From positions 425,425 through 489,424 of the forward strand of contig NZ_JAMJWD020000002.1 of assembly GCF_023554255.2 (NCBI RefSeq): DNA of 64,000 nt, in the 5' to 3' direction. Shown in pieces: positions 8,826 to 19,580 of this stretch; position 1 is the first letter of the stretch; each line of letters begins with the position of its first letter. The position numbers were made by a program, and so were the translations under genes. The stretch is from Phyllobacterium sp. 21LDTY02-6 (GTDB taxonomy: Bacteria; Pseudomonadota; Alphaproteobacteria; Rhizobiales; Rhizobiaceae). Below the pieces are notes generated by a model that did no database searches, was not told the DNA's origin, and worked only from the letters and a program-made list of their open reading frames with translations.

Positions 8826-9206
8826 ATGCCGCGGATTGCACGACATTTCTTCAAGAGCGCCACGATATTCCTGGTGCTGGGCGTCAGCATGGGGCTTTAC
8901 ATGGGGATCACCGGAAATCACGCACCCTTTCCGGCACATGCGCATCTCAATCTTCTCGGTTGGGTCAGCAGCGCGATCTTCGCGATCTATTATGCGCTCA
9001 ATCCGGCAAAGGCGGCGGGCGTTCTGCCGAAAGCGCATTTCTTCGTCTTTACGACCGGGCTGATCATCATGATACCGGCGCTGTATTTCATGAACCTCGG
9101 CAATGCCGCGCTCGAGCCGCTCGTCGGCGTGGGCTCGATCATCGTCTTTGCAGGAATACTGGCCTTTGCGGCAGTGGTGTTCTCACGCGACGCACCGGCG
9201 GCTTGA
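8826..9206 (+). CDS. Small four-helix membrane protein resembling heme-copper oxidase subunit I
   Basis: A 126-residue protein with predicted membrane helices near residues 10-27, 43-60, 74-90 and 98-118. The motif HAHLNLLGWVSSAIFAIYY recalls the histidine-bearing helices of cbb3-type cytochrome oxidase subunit I and NnrS-like proteins, and small homologues are often annotated as cytochrome-c oxidase. It is far too short to be an oxidase subunit and lacks the six metal-ligand histidines, so heme binding is only a possibility. It stands alone between the divergent DMT transporter and the convergent tRNA-Ala gene. Confidence 0.7.
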   Translation: MPRIARHFFKSATIFLVLGVSMGLYMGITGNHAPFPAHAHLNLLGWVSSAIFAIYYALNPAKAAGVLPKAHFFVFTTGLIIMIPALYFMNLGNAALEPLVGVGSIIVFAGILAFAAVVFSRDAPAA

Positions 9207-9251
9207 TACAGCGGGCACAACCAGGCAGACGGTAGAACGATTTGGAGAGTT

Positions 9252-9327
<76 letters not shown>

Positions 9328-9471
9328 AAACCGAGCGGCCTCATCGACCGCGCCGAATAGTCCGGCTAACAATGCGCAAGCTCTGGATGCTTGCACGGGC
9401 GGGTTCTTAGCCCCCGCCGAAGGGAAGATCAAGCCCCGAAAGCTGCTATTTTCAGCATTCGGGGCAGATTA

Positions 9472-9855
9472 TCAATTCTCGTCGTCGTCACCGATGCCGC
9501 CGCCCAGAATGTCGGTCACATCATCGTCTTCATCTTCGTCTTCCGTGGCGAGGAACGTGTCGTCATCGTCCGAATCGTCGACTTCAACATCGTCGCCCAG
9601 ATCCGGAACGTCGGCATCGCCATCCGAATCCGCGTCTTCAAGCGCAACGAATTCCGGTTTTTCGAGAGCCTCGTCCAGTTCCTCCGTCTCGACCTCTTCC
9701 TCGTCCTCGAGGGCAGAGCTGGCGTTGGAATCGAAATAGCTCAGCGGATAGCTTTTTCCCGTGTACGGCGAGATGATCGGATCGCGGTTCAGATCATAGA
9801 ATTTCTGACCGGTTTCCGGATCGACCCGCTTGGTGCCAAGTTTTGGATTTGCCAC
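9472..9855 (-). CDS. TIGR02300 family protein (FYDLN acid domain)
   Basis: A 127-residue protein. The N-terminal 40 residues have the family's defining segment (PETGQKFYDLNRDPIISPYT), while the rest is extremely acidic, with long Asp/Glu runs, and probably disordered. The family is almost confined to alphaproteobacteria and its function is unknown. Its location next to aroA is the gene order I recall for rhizobia. The ATG at 9855 begins MANPKLGTKRVDP, the normal family start. Confidence 0.9.
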   Translation of the reverse strand: MANPKLGTKRVDPETGQKFYDLNRDPIISPYTGKSYPLSYFDSNASSALEDEEEVETEELDEALEKPEFVALEDADSDGDADVPDLGDDVEVDDSDDDDTFLATEDEDEDDDVTDILGGGIGDDDEN

Positions 9856-10109
9856 GTTTTGCCTCGTCTTGCTGCGATAGCCTGCATTCTGCTGACATCA
9901 TATTGGAACGGCAACCCCGCGGTTGGCGCTCATCAAAAAAAATCGTGGTCCCATAAACGCAATTTTGAGCGTTTGTCAAAGTGAAAAAATCCCGTGGCGC
10001 TGAATGTGTTTTTGGATTGCATTTGCAAGATGACCGCACAGAGAAGCTGTGTTAGGAGGTCGGCCACCTATCGGCACGATTTCGCCACCCACTCCATCAT
10101 CACGATTGA

Positions 10110-11471
<1,362 letters not shown>

Positions 11472-11480
11472 TCCTCAGCC

Positions 11481-11828
11481 ATGGGAACGCTGTTTTCCGT
11501 CATCACCGTCTATGGGCTTTATGCGATGTCGAGCGTGCCGTTCATCGTCTGGGCGGGGCGCAGCGCCTATCGCGGCACGGTGGCGCATGGCGAAAGCGGC
11601 CTTCGGGCCTGGCCCGGGGTTTCCAGCACGATTTTCCGTGTCGTTCTTCCTTTGGCGCTCATCTTGCTCTATGCCTGGAACACCATTGGCGGTAGAAGTG
11701 CGCCCTCGATCGTGTCCGCTGGCGCCAGCGGATGGACGCCGTATCAGTTTCTGCTGCTCCCGCCGGCGGTTGGATCGCTGGCTGGCTACGTCATAGGTTT
11801 CTTCATGGGTACGAGGACAAAGCGCTGA
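11481..11828 (+). CDS. Small hypothetical membrane protein between aroA and cmk
   Basis: 115 residues with predicted membrane helices around residues 5-25, 50-68 and 85-108 and a basic C-terminal tail (GTRTKR). I do not recognise a family. It lies ten bases after aroA, and its stop overlaps by one base the ATG of the next frame, so it is probably translated in a coupled fashion with it. It is in the place where rhizobial genomes usually have only short spacing between aroA and cmk. Confidence 0.7.
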   Translation: MGTLFSVITVYGLYAMSSVPFIVWAGRSAYRGTVAHGESGLRAWPGVSSTIFRVVLPLALILLYAWNTIGGRSAPSIVSAGASGWTPYQFLLLPPAVGSLAGYVIGFFMGTRTKR

Positions 11829-12799
11829 TGTATTTCCTTCTGGCGTCGTTTGCCATCCTTGTCATCTTGTATGCGATAGAGCGTATTGGCCTGCGCGTCC
11901 GTTTCGGGCTGTTCGCATTGCTGTTCTGGCTTTTCCTGTTCCAGTTCGCCATGATCCTGGCGGTCGATACGCTGCTTCAGAACCTGTCGGCATATCTCCC
12001 GGTCTGGCTGGATTCGATCATGACCACGCTTGGCGGATTCCTGCTCGTCACGCTCGGGATCACGCCGCTCATCACGGTCGTCCTCGCCGCCGCCTACCTG
12101 CTTTTCGCCCTTTGGCAATGGTTTTTCGACCGCGATGCCGAGGTGCGGGCAACGCCGCCGCAACTCGTCATCGCTATCGATGGTCCTGCGGCTTCCGGCA
12201 AGGGAACGCTCGCCCGGCGCATAGCCGCCGCCTATGGCTATCACCATCTCGATACCGGACTGACCTATCGCGCCGTTGCCAAATGCCTGCTCGACCAGGG
12301 TGCGCCGCTCGACGACGAGTTCCTGGCGGAGAAGGCAGCGCGATCGCTCGACCTGTCCAAGCTCGACCGGTCGGTATTGTCGGCCCATGATGTGGGTGAA
12401 GCAGCCTCGAAGATCGCGGTCATGCCTGCTGTCCGCCGGGCCCTTGTCGCCGCGCAGCAAGGCTTCGCTGCGACGCCGCCCGGCGCGGTTCTAGACGGGC
12501 GCGATATCGGAACGGTGGTTTGCCCCGATGCGCAGGTGAAGCTCTATATCACGGCGTCGGCGGAAGCGCGGGCGCAGCGGCGCTTTGACGAGGTAAGGTC
12601 CGCCGGAGGCTCGGCCGATTTCGATGAAATGCTCGCCGATCTGAAGCGCCGCGACGACCGCGACATGAACCGCACGGACTCGCCGCTGAAGCCCGCGGCG
12701 GACGCGCACTTGATAGATACGACGGAAATGGATATAGAGACCGCGTTTCTTAACGCCAAAAGCCTCATAGACCAGGCCTTGGCGCGCCGAACAAACTGA
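11828..12799 (+). CDS. cmk: Cytidylate kinase with an N-terminal membrane extension
   Basis: The open frame encodes 323 residues. Residues 1-100 form three or four hydrophobic helices, and residues 106-323 are a complete cytidylate kinase: P-loop [42 protein letters not shown] and RRDDRDMNR. The enzyme phosphorylates CMP and dCMP. The ATG at 11828 overlaps the upstream stop by one base. A GTG at 12143 would give a 218-residue kinase of normal family length, so the kinase may be made alone, as a fusion, or both. No stop codon or frameshift separates the two parts. Confidence 0.88.
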   Translation: MYFLLASFAILVILYAIERIGLRVRFGLFALLFWLFLFQFAMILAVDTLLQNLSAYLPVWLDSIMTTLGGFLLVTLGITPLITVVLAAAYLLFALWQWFFDRDAEVRATPPQLVIAIDGPAASGKGTLARRIAAAYGYHHLDTGLTYRAVAKCLLDQGAPLDDEFLAEKAARSLDLSKLDRSVLSAHDVGEAASKIAVMPAVRRALVAAQQGFAATPPGAVLDGRDIGTVVCPDAQVKLYITASAEARAQRRFDEVRSAGGSADFDEMLADLKRRDDRDMNRTDSPLKPAADAHLIDTTEMDIETAFLNAKSLIDQALARRTN

Positions 12800-12928
12800 T
12801 AGCGTCTGCCGTAGCCCCTGCACCGGATTGCCCGCAAGGGCGGGCTCACAGCGGACGATCCGAAACACGAACCACCGGTGCTTGCGCCCCCTTTCCTATC
12901 GCTGATAGCCGGGCGCCCAGGAGTATTT

Positions 12929-14629
12929 ATGTCTGAAGCCAATCCCACGCGCGAAGATTTCGAAGCTCTTCTCGCTGAATCCTTTGCTACCAATGACCTC
13001 GCCGAAGGTTATGTCGTCAAGGGCCGTGTCGTTGCCATCGAAAAAGACATGGCAATCATCGATGCAGGCCTCAAGGTCGAGGGTCGCGTTCCGCTCAAGG
13101 AATTCGGCGCGAAAGCCAAGGACGGCTCGCTGAAGCCGGGCGATCTCGTCGAAGTCTATGTCGAGCGTATCGAAAACGCACTCGGCGAAGCCGTATTGTC
13201 GCGCGAAAAAGCACGCCGCGAAGAGAGCTGGGTCCGTCTCGAAGAGAAGTTCAACCGCGGTGAACGCGTCGACGGCGTGATCTTCAACCAGGTCAAGGGC
13301 GGCTTCACGGTCGATCTCGACGGCGCAGTTGCCTTCCTTCCGCGCTCGCAGGTGGACATTCGTCCGATCCGCGACGTGACCCCGCTGATGCACAATCCGC
13401 AGCCGTTCGAAATCCTCAAGATGGACAAGCGTCGCGGCAACATCGTTGTATCGCGTCGTACGGTTCTTGAAGAGAGCCGTGCGGAACAGCGTTCCGAAAT
13501 CGTCCAGAACCTCGAAGAGGGTCAGGTCGTCGAGGGCGTGGTCAAGAACATCACCGACTATGGTGCATTCGTCGATCTCGGCGGCATCGATGGTCTTCTT
13601 CACGTTACCGACATGGCATGGCGCCGCGTCAACCATCCTTCGGAGATCCTGAGCATCGGCCAGACGGTCAAGGTTCAGATCATCCGCATCAACCAGGAAA
13701 CCCATCGTATTTCGCTCGGCATGAAGCAGCTCGAAAGCGATCCCTGGGATGGTATCGGCGCGAAGTATCCGATCGGCAAGAAGATCACCGGTACGGTCAC
13801 GAACATCACCGATTACGGTGCATTCGTCGAGATCGAGCCGGGCATCGAAGGCCTGATCCACGTTTCGGAAATGTCGTGGACCAAGAAGAACGTGCATCCC
13901 GGCAAGCTCCTGTCGACGACGCAGGAAGTGGAAGTGGTTGTCCTCGAAGTGGATCCGGTCAAGCGCCGCATCTCCCTCGGTCTCAAGCAGACGCTCGACA
14001 ATCCGTGGACGACCTTCGCCGACAAGTTCCCGGTCGGCACGATCGTCGAAGGCGAAGTCAAGAACAAGACCGAATTCGGTCTCTTCATTGGCCTCGACGG
14101 CGACGTGGACGGCATGGTTCACCTTTCGGACCTCGACTGGAATCGCCCCGGCGAACAGGTCATCGAGGAATACAACAAGGGTGACGTGGTCAAGGCGCAG
14201 GTTCTCGACGTCGACGTCGAGAAGGAGCGTATCTCGCTCGGCATCAAGCAGCTCACCGGCGACAAGGTCGGCGAAGCAGCCTCGTCCGGCGAACTGCGCA
14301 AGAATGCAGTCGTGACCGTCGAAGTCACCGGTATCACCGATGGCGGCATCGAAGTGCGTCTTGTCGATCACGATCTCGAGACGTTCATCCGCCGTGCGGA
14401 CCTGTCGCGTGACCGTGACGACCAGCGTCCCGAGCGCTTCACCGTTGGCCAGAAGGTTGACGCCCGCGTCATCGCCTTCGACAAGAAGACCCGCAAGCTG
14501 CAGGTCTCCATCAAGGCACTCGAGATCGCCGAAGAGAAGGAAGCCGTTGCACAATACGGTTCCACCGACTCCGGCGCGTCGCTCGGCGACATTCTCGGCG
14601 CAGCGCTGAAGAAGCAAGAGAAGAACTAA
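12929..14629 (+). CDS. rpsA: 30S ribosomal protein S1
   Basis: 566 residues starting MSEANPTREDFEALL, with six S1 (OB-fold) repeats from about residue 30 to 535, recognisable from recurring GxVxxIxDYGAFVDLGG and GLxHVSEMSW motifs. S1 binds mRNA on the small ribosomal subunit and promotes translation initiation. The ATG at 12929 is preceded by AGGAG; the frame extends further upstream but without S1-like sequence. Codon use differs from the neighbours (many GTC, CGT, AAG), as expected for a highly expressed gene. A strong terminator follows. Confidence 0.98.
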   Translation: MSEANPTREDFEALLAESFATNDLAEGYVVKGRVVAIEKDMAIIDAGLKVEGRVPLKEFGAKAKDGSLKPGDLVEVYVERIENALGEAVLSREKARREESWVRLEEKFNRGERVDGVIFNQVKGGFTVDLDGAVAFLPRSQVDIRPIRDVTPLMHNPQPFEILKMDKRRGNIVVSRRTVLEESRAEQRSEIVQNLEEGQVVEGVVKNITDYGAFVDLGGIDGLLHVTDMAWRRVNHPSEILSIGQTVKVQIIRINQETHRISLGMKQLESDPWDGIGAKYPIGKKITGTVTNITDYGAFVEIEPGIEGLIHVSEMSWTKKNVHPGKLLSTTQEVEVVVLEVDPVKRRISLGLKQTLDNPWTTFADKFPVGTIVEGEVKNKTEFGLFIGLDGDVDGMVHLSDLDWNRPGEQVIEEYNKGDVVKAQVLDVDVEKERISLGIKQLTGDKVGEAASSGELRKNAVVTVEVTGITDGGIEVRLVDHDLETFIRRADLSRDRDDQRPERFTVGQKVDARVIAFDKKTRKLQVSIKALEIAEEKEAVAQYGSTDSGASLGDILGAALKKQEKN

Positions 14630-14652
14630 GCTTCTTCCAACTGGAAGATCGA

Positions 14653-14683
14653 AAGCCCGCCGGTGCGAACCGGCGGGCTTTTT
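14653..14683 (+). terminator. Rho-independent terminator of rpsA
   Basis: A perfect 12-bp stem (AAGCCCGCCGGT / ACCGGCGGGCTT) with a GCGA tetraloop is followed by a short run of T. It lies 24 bases after the rpsA stop. A smaller 7-bp hairpin (TCTTCCA/TGGAAGA) lies just before it. Confidence 0.95.
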
Positions 14684-14817
14684 CGTTGCCGGGATACTCT
14701 CATGCGGAGCCCCGACGCGGCAACGCGCCGCTAAAAGAGGACTTTGCGGCAGGACGAAAACCCAGTAAACAGCATGCAAATACCGCTATTTCCGCAGGAC
14801 CTTGCAGGAGACCGACC

Positions 14818-15786
14818 ATGACCATCAGGAAGCCCAAACTTGTTACCGTTTTTGGAGGCTCCGGCTTTGTCGGCCGCCATGTGGTTCGGGCCCTGACCAA
14901 GCGCGGCTATCGCGTTCGCGTCGCGGTTCGCCGCCCCGATCTGGCACCCCATCTCCAGCCCCTGGGCGGCGTCGGCCAGATTCAGGCGGTACAGGCCAAT
15001 CTGCGTTACCGCTGGTCCATCGACCGCGCTGTTGCCGGCGCCGATCACGTCATCAACCTCGTGGGCATTCTCTATGAGGGCGGTGGACAGCGGTTCAATG
15101 CCGTTCATGATTTCGGCGCTCGCGCCGTGGCAGAAGCTGCGCGCGCTGCCGGCGTTCCTCTCACGCATGTCTCCGCGCTCGGCGCCGATGCCAATTCGGC
15201 ATCGGGCTATGCGAGCAGCAAGGGACGGGCAGAGAACGCGGTGCGCGAAATCCTTCCTGAAACCATCGTCATGCGTCCGTCGATCATATTTGGCCCGGAA
15301 GACGGCTTCTTCAACAGATTTGCCGCAATGGCGCGGATTTCGCCCTTCCTTCCCGCCATCGGCGGCGGCAAGACGAAGTTCCAGCCCGTCTATGTCGGCG
15401 ATGTGGCCGAGGCGATCGCGCGATCGGTCGATGGCACACTGAAGCCGGGCACGATCTACGAATTGGGCGGCGGCGAAGTCCTGACCTTCCGCCAGTGCAT
15501 GGAGGAAATGCTGCGGGTGATCGGGCGCAAGCGCCTGTTCCTGCCGATTCCGTTCTGGCTGGCTTCCATTCAGGGATCAATTCTTGGCCTCCTGCCCAAG
15601 CCGCTGCTGACGAGCGACCAGGTCGTCCAGCTCAAGCACGACAATATCGTCTCCGACGAAGCCAGTGCCGAAGGACGCACGCTCGAAGGAATGGGCATCC
15701 GGCCTCAGAGCATCGAGGCGATCCTGCCATCCTATCTGTGGCGCTTCCGCGTCCAGGGGCAATATTCCAGTCAGAAGCCGGCCTGA
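14818..15786 (+). CDS. Complex I NDUFA9-like NAD(P)-binding protein
   Basis: 322 residues of the atypical short-chain dehydrogenase family. The N-terminal Rossmann motif is VFGGSGFVGRHVVRAL, followed by AGADHVINLVGIL and THVSALGADANS...YASSKGRAE. These are features of the NDUFA9-like group, which in mitochondria and alphaproteobacteria is associated with respiratory complex I. A direct complex I role here is inferred. The ATG at 14818 follows CAGGAG; an upstream in-frame ATG lies next to the rpsA terminator and is unlikely to be used. Confidence 0.88.
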   Translation: MTIRKPKLVTVFGGSGFVGRHVVRALTKRGYRVRVAVRRPDLAPHLQPLGGVGQIQAVQANLRYRWSIDRAVAGADHVINLVGILYEGGGQRFNAVHDFGARAVAEAARAAGVPLTHVSALGADANSASGYASSKGRAENAVREILPETIVMRPSIIFGPEDGFFNRFAAMARISPFLPAIGGGKTKFQPVYVGDVAEAIARSVDGTLKPGTIYELGGGEVLTFRQCMEEMLRVIGRKRLFLPIPFWLASIQGSILGLLPKPLLTSDQVVQLKHDNIVSDEASAEGRTLEGMGIRPQSIEAILPSYLWRFRVQGQYSSQKPA

Positions 15787-15818
15787 CCCCGATCCGCCTG
15801 CAGCGCGTTTCGCCTGAT

Positions 15819-16625
15819 CTAGCGCATCACGATCAGGGCGATGAGCCCGATCGTTCCGACGATCAACCGCCACCAGGCGAACAGGCCATAGCCATGGCGC
15901 GAAACGTAATCGAGCAGGTAACGCACGACGACTACGGCCGCTACGAAGGCGGCGACGAAACCGACCGCTATCAGCGATAGATCATCGGCCGTCAGCAGGT
16001 TGCGATTCTTAAACAGATCGAGCGCAAAGGCTCCCGCCATCGTCGGCATCGCCAGGAAAAAGGAAAACTCGGCGGCCGAACGCTTGTCGGCGCCGAGCAG
16101 CAATGCACCGACGATGGTTGCTCCCGAACGGGACGTACCCGGGATCATCGCGAAACATTGGGCCAGGCCGATCTTGAAATAGAGCGGCAGCGGATAATTC
16201 ATCGCATCCGTATAACGCGGCTTCAGATCGAGCCGATCCACCCACAGCAACACCAGACCGCCAAGGATCAGCATGATGCAGATCAGCATGGGCGTTTCGA
16301 AAAGCACGGCCTTGATGATGCCATGGGCAAGCACACCGATGATGACGGCGGGCAGGAAGGCTATCAGCACCCCGATCACGAAACGCCGTGCCGAAGGATC
16401 GGTCGGCAGGTCGCGTGCGATCTTGAAAAGCCGCGCGGAATAGACGCTGAGAATGGCAAGGATGGCGCCGAGCTGGATGAGAACTTCGAATGTCTTGCCG
16501 CTGGTCTCGAAGCCGAGGAAGTGCGCCGCCAGCAGGAGATGGCCGGTCGAGGACACCGGTATAAACTCTGTTAACCCTTCCAGCAGTCCGAGCATAAGGG
16601 CTTCGACAATCGTCTGTGTTTCCAT
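15819..16625 (-). CDS. uppP: Undecaprenyl-diphosphatase
   Basis: 268 residues of a BacA-type inner-membrane phosphatase that regenerates undecaprenyl phosphate, the lipid carrier for peptidoglycan and O-antigen synthesis; overproduction is known to give bacitracin resistance. Motif 1 is [20 protein letters not shown] near the N-terminus and motif 2 is [19 protein letters not shown], with conserved Glu, Ser and Arg residues. About eight membrane helices are predicted. The ATG at 16625 (METQTIVEA) is the family start; the frame stays open upstream without similarity. Confidence 0.95.
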   Translation of the reverse strand: METQTIVEALMLGLLEGLTEFIPVSSTGHLLLAAHFLGFETSGKTFEVLIQLGAILAILSVYSARLFKIARDLPTDPSARRFVIGVLIAFLPAVIIGVLAHGIIKAVLFETPMLICIMLILGGLVLLWVDRLDLKPRYTDAMNYPLPLYFKIGLAQCFAMIPGTSRSGATIVGALLLGADKRSAAEFSFFLAMPTMAGAFALDLFKNRNLLTADDLSLIAVGFVAAFVAAVVVVRYLLDYVSRHGYGLFAWWRLIVGTIGLIALIVMR

Positions 16626-16772
16626 GATATCACTTTCGGCGGTCGGCGGGCTGTGGCGGTGCAATTCTTGTATCGGACTAAAGTTGCGCCTATAGGATGA
16701 CGCAACCATGAAGCCCGTGTGCCATACGCCGCCGGTTGACAAAATACCAGTTCGAAAGATTTAACCGCAAAA

Positions 16773-17465
16773 ATGTTGACGCTTTTTCATCATCCCATGT
16801 CCACCGGGTCGCGTTATGCCCGGCTTATCCTCAATGAATACGATATTGAGGTGGAGTTGATCGAAGAAAACAGCTGGGCACGCCGCAAGGAGTTTCTTTC
16901 GCTCAATCCGGCCGGCACGCTGCCGGTGCTCCTTGCCGAAGGCGACGTTCCCGTTGCCGGCGCCTCCGTCATCGCGGAATATATCGACGAGACGCGTGGC
17001 GCCCTCAAGCGCAGCCGCAGGTTGTTCCCGGAGGATTCCCTCAATCGTGCCGAGGTTCGCCGCCTCGTGGAATGGTTCCTGGTGAAACTGGAGAATGAAG
17101 TGACCCGCCATATGGCGCGGGAGCGCATCTTCAAACTGCATATGACGCCGGAACAGGGCGGCGGAGCGCCGGATTCCTCGGCCATCCGTGCGGCACGCTC
17201 CAACATCACGCAGCATATGAAATATATCGATTGGCTGACGGCGACCCGCAACTGGCTGGCCGGCCCGGCTCCGAGCTATGCCGACATGGCGGCTGGGGCA
17301 TCGCTCTCGATCCTCGATTATCTCGGGGAGATCAAATGGGCCGAATACAAGGCGGCGCGCGATTGGTATACGCGCATGAAATCTCGCCCCTCCTTCCGGC
17401 CCTTGCTTGGCGACCGGGTCCGCGGCCTGCCGCCTTCGTCCCATTATAGCGACCTCGACTTTTGA
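16773..17465 (+). CDS. Glutathione S-transferase family protein
   Basis: 230 residues with an N-terminal thioredoxin-like GST domain (LFHHPMSTGSRYARLIL; LNPAGTLPVL; ASVIAEYID) and an all-helical C-terminal domain ending in DWYTRMKSRPSFRPLL. The VIAEYID motif contacts glutathione in known GSTs. The substrate is unknown; such enzymes conjugate electrophiles or act as reductases. The gene lies between uppP and queG, the order I recall for rhizobia. Confidence 0.88.
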   Translation: MLTLFHHPMSTGSRYARLILNEYDIEVELIEENSWARRKEFLSLNPAGTLPVLLAEGDVPVAGASVIAEYIDETRGALKRSRRLFPEDSLNRAEVRRLVEWFLVKLENEVTRHMARERIFKLHMTPEQGGGAPDSSAIRAARSNITQHMKYIDWLTATRNWLAGPAPSYADMAAGASLSILDYLGEIKWAEYKAARDWYTRMKSRPSFRPLLGDRVRGLPPSSHYSDLDF

Positions 17466-17564
17466 CATCCGTGGCGACATCCGGGCTACGAGCGCTTGAC
17501 ATCCGGCCCGACAATACCTTCCTTCATGCCTAGTTCTGTCGAACCCATGCGAGGTTCACGCGCG

Positions 17565-18707
17565 ATGGACGCCACGAGGCAAGAGAAGCTGAAACGGTTC
17601 ATAATCGAGGAGGCGCGCGCCGCCGGTTTCGATCTCGTTGCGATCACCCGGCCGGACGCCATTCCCCTCGCCGCTGAACGTTTACACGAATATCTGCAAC
17701 TCGGACGGCATGCCAGCATGGACTGGATGCTGGAGACCGAGGATCGCCGCGCCGACCCGGCGCACTTATGGCCGGATGTGCGCTCGATTGTCGTGCTCGC
17801 CATGAATTATGGCCCGGAGACCGACCCGCTGGCGCAGATCGACAAGCCCGGCGAAGGCGCGATCTCGGTCTATGCGAGGAACCGGGACTATCACGATATC
17901 ATCAAGGGCAAGCTCAAGGGCATAGCCGGCAGGTTCGCCGCCCGCACCAGCGGCGAGGACGTGAAGGTCTTCGTCGATACCGCGCCGGTGATGGAAAAGC
18001 CGCTTGCCGAGGCGGCAGGGCTTGGCTGGCAGGGCAAACACACCAATCTCGTCAGCCGGACGCATGGTTCGTGGCTGTTCCTCGGCACTATCTTCACGAC
18101 GGCGGACCTGCCGCCGGACGAGCGCGAAGACGACCATTGCGGCTCCTGCCGCGCCTGCCTCGATGCCTGCCCGACACGGGCCTTCCCGCAGCCCTATCAG
18201 CTGGATGCGCGCCGCTGCATTTCCTATCTGACGATCGAGCACAAGGGGCCGATCGAGCCGGAGTTTCGCAAGGCGATCGGCAATCGCATCTATGGCTGCG
18301 ACGATTGCCTTGCCGTCTGCCCCTGGAACAAATTTGCCGAGGCGGCACGGGAGACGAAGCTCCAGGCTCGGGACGATCTCAATTCCCCCTCGCTTGCGTT
18401 CCTCCTTACTCTCGACGACGGGGCATTCCGCCAGTTTTTCGCGGGATCGCCGATCAAACGCATCGGACGCGACCGTTTTATGCGCAATGTCCTGATCGCC
18501 TGCGGCAATTCCGGACGGCCGGAGCTTTGCGACCAAGTCCGGCAGCAGCTTCTCGATCCCTCGCCCCTGGTGCGCGGAGCGGCCGTCTGGGCGCTCGGCC
18601 AGCTTCTCGACGAAGCCTCTTTCGAACAGCTCCGCCTTGCGCATGCGGCGCAAGAAAATGACGCCGCTGTCTTGACCGAATGGCACAATGGGGCAAACAA
18701 TCAATAA
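17565..18707 (+). CDS. queG: Epoxyqueuosine reductase
   Basis: 380 residues. The cobalamin-dependent iron-sulfur enzyme makes queuosine from epoxyqueuosine in tRNA wobble positions. The N-terminal part has the family stretch GFDLVAITRPDAIP and HASMDWM; two ferredoxin-like clusters are visible (CGSCRACLDACPTRAF and GCDDCLAVCPWNKF); the C-terminus carries a HEAT-like helical segment (VRGAAVWALGQL). The ATG at 17565 has GAGG at -12 and gives the normal length. The stop overlaps the ATG of the next gene by one base. Confidence 0.95.
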   Translation: MDATRQEKLKRFIIEEARAAGFDLVAITRPDAIPLAAERLHEYLQLGRHASMDWMLETEDRRADPAHLWPDVRSIVVLAMNYGPETDPLAQIDKPGEGAISVYARNRDYHDIIKGKLKGIAGRFAARTSGEDVKVFVDTAPVMEKPLAEAAGLGWQGKHTNLVSRTHGSWLFLGTIFTTADLPPDEREDDHCGSCRACLDACPTRAFPQPYQLDARRCISYLTIEHKGPIEPEFRKAIGNRIYGCDDCLAVCPWNKFAEAARETKLQARDDLNSPSLAFLLTLDDGAFRQFFAGSPIKRIGRDRFMRNVLIACGNSGRPELCDQVRQQLLDPSPLVRGAAVWALGQLLDEASFEQLRLAHAAQENDAAVLTEWHNGANNQ

Positions 18708-19576
18708 TGCGTATTTTCCTTTTCGGAGCGGGCTATTCGGCCCGCGTTTTTGCAAGGCTGGCGAACAAAAAGGCTGATTTTATCGGCGGAACTACCCGCG
18801 ACACGACGAAATTCGCAACGCTGGAGGCCGAAGGGATCACGCCATTCCTCTTTCTTGGCAGCCATACTTCCCAGGAGATCGAAGACGCGCTGGAGACTGT
18901 CACCCACCTCGTCATCTCGACCTCCCCCGCGAAATCGGGCGATCCCGTCATCGGCGTATTCGGCGATACCATCAGGCGCCACATGCCGAAGCTGCAATGG
19001 ATCGGCTACCTGTCGACGGTCGGCGTCTATGGCGATCATGGCGGCGCCTGGGTCGACGAGGGCACGCCGTGCCATCCGGTGTCGGTGCGGTCTACGGAGC
19101 GCGCGGAGGCAGAAGCCGCCTGGCAGGCTCTCGCCGATGCAAGGCGGGTTCCATTGGCGATATTGCGGCTTTCCGGCATCTATGGGCCGGGGCGCAATGC
19201 CTTCATCAATCTTTCCAATGGCACGGCGCGCCGCCTCAACAAGACCGGCCAGGTTTTCAATCGCATTCATGTCGATGATATCGCCCGGGCGCTGCTGTTC
19301 CTCGGCGAGAACAACCAGGGCGGCATATTCAACATCACCGATGACGAGCCGGCGCCGCCGCAGGACGTGGTCGCCTATGCCGCCGAACTCATGGGTATAG
19401 AGCCGCCGGAAGAGGCGGATTTCGAGACTGCGCAGCTGACACCGATGGCGCGCTCGTTCTACGGGGAAAACAAGCGCGTCTCGAACAAGCGGATAAAGGA
19501 ACTCGGATTCACCTTCCGCTATCCGGATTACGGCACCGCCTTTGCCGCCATGTGGCGCGACGGGAGCTGGAAATAA
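18707..19576 (+). CDS. NAD(P)-binding Rossmann-fold SDR/epimerase family protein (YeeZ-like)
   Basis: 289 residues starting MRIFLFGAGYSARVFARL, a Rossmann nucleotide-binding motif. Further recognisable parts are GYLSTVGVYGDHGGAWVDE, RLSGIYGPGRNAF and NRIHVDDIARAL, as in YeeZ-type atypical short-chain dehydrogenases. No substrate is known. Its start overlaps the queG stop by one base, so the two are likely translationally coupled, though a functional tie to queuosine is not evident. Confidence 0.88.
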   Translation: MRIFLFGAGYSARVFARLANKKADFIGGTTRDTTKFATLEAEGITPFLFLGSHTSQEIEDALETVTHLVISTSPAKSGDPVIGVFGDTIRRHMPKLQWIGYLSTVGVYGDHGGAWVDEGTPCHPVSVRSTERAEAEAAWQALADARRVPLAILRLSGIYGPGRNAFINLSNGTARRLNKTGQVFNRIHVDDIARALLFLGENNQGGIFNITDDEPAPPQDVVAYAAELMGIEPPEEADFETAQLTPMARSFYGENKRVSNKRIKELGFTFRYPDYGTAFAAMWRDGSWK

Positions 19577-19580
19577 GCCA

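Noticed and set aside
12800..12928. Ribosomal-protein S1 leader as riboswitch or attenuator
   Set aside because: A short GCCCG/CGGGC stem is present near 12827-12842, but no T-run or known leader motif supports a specific element.
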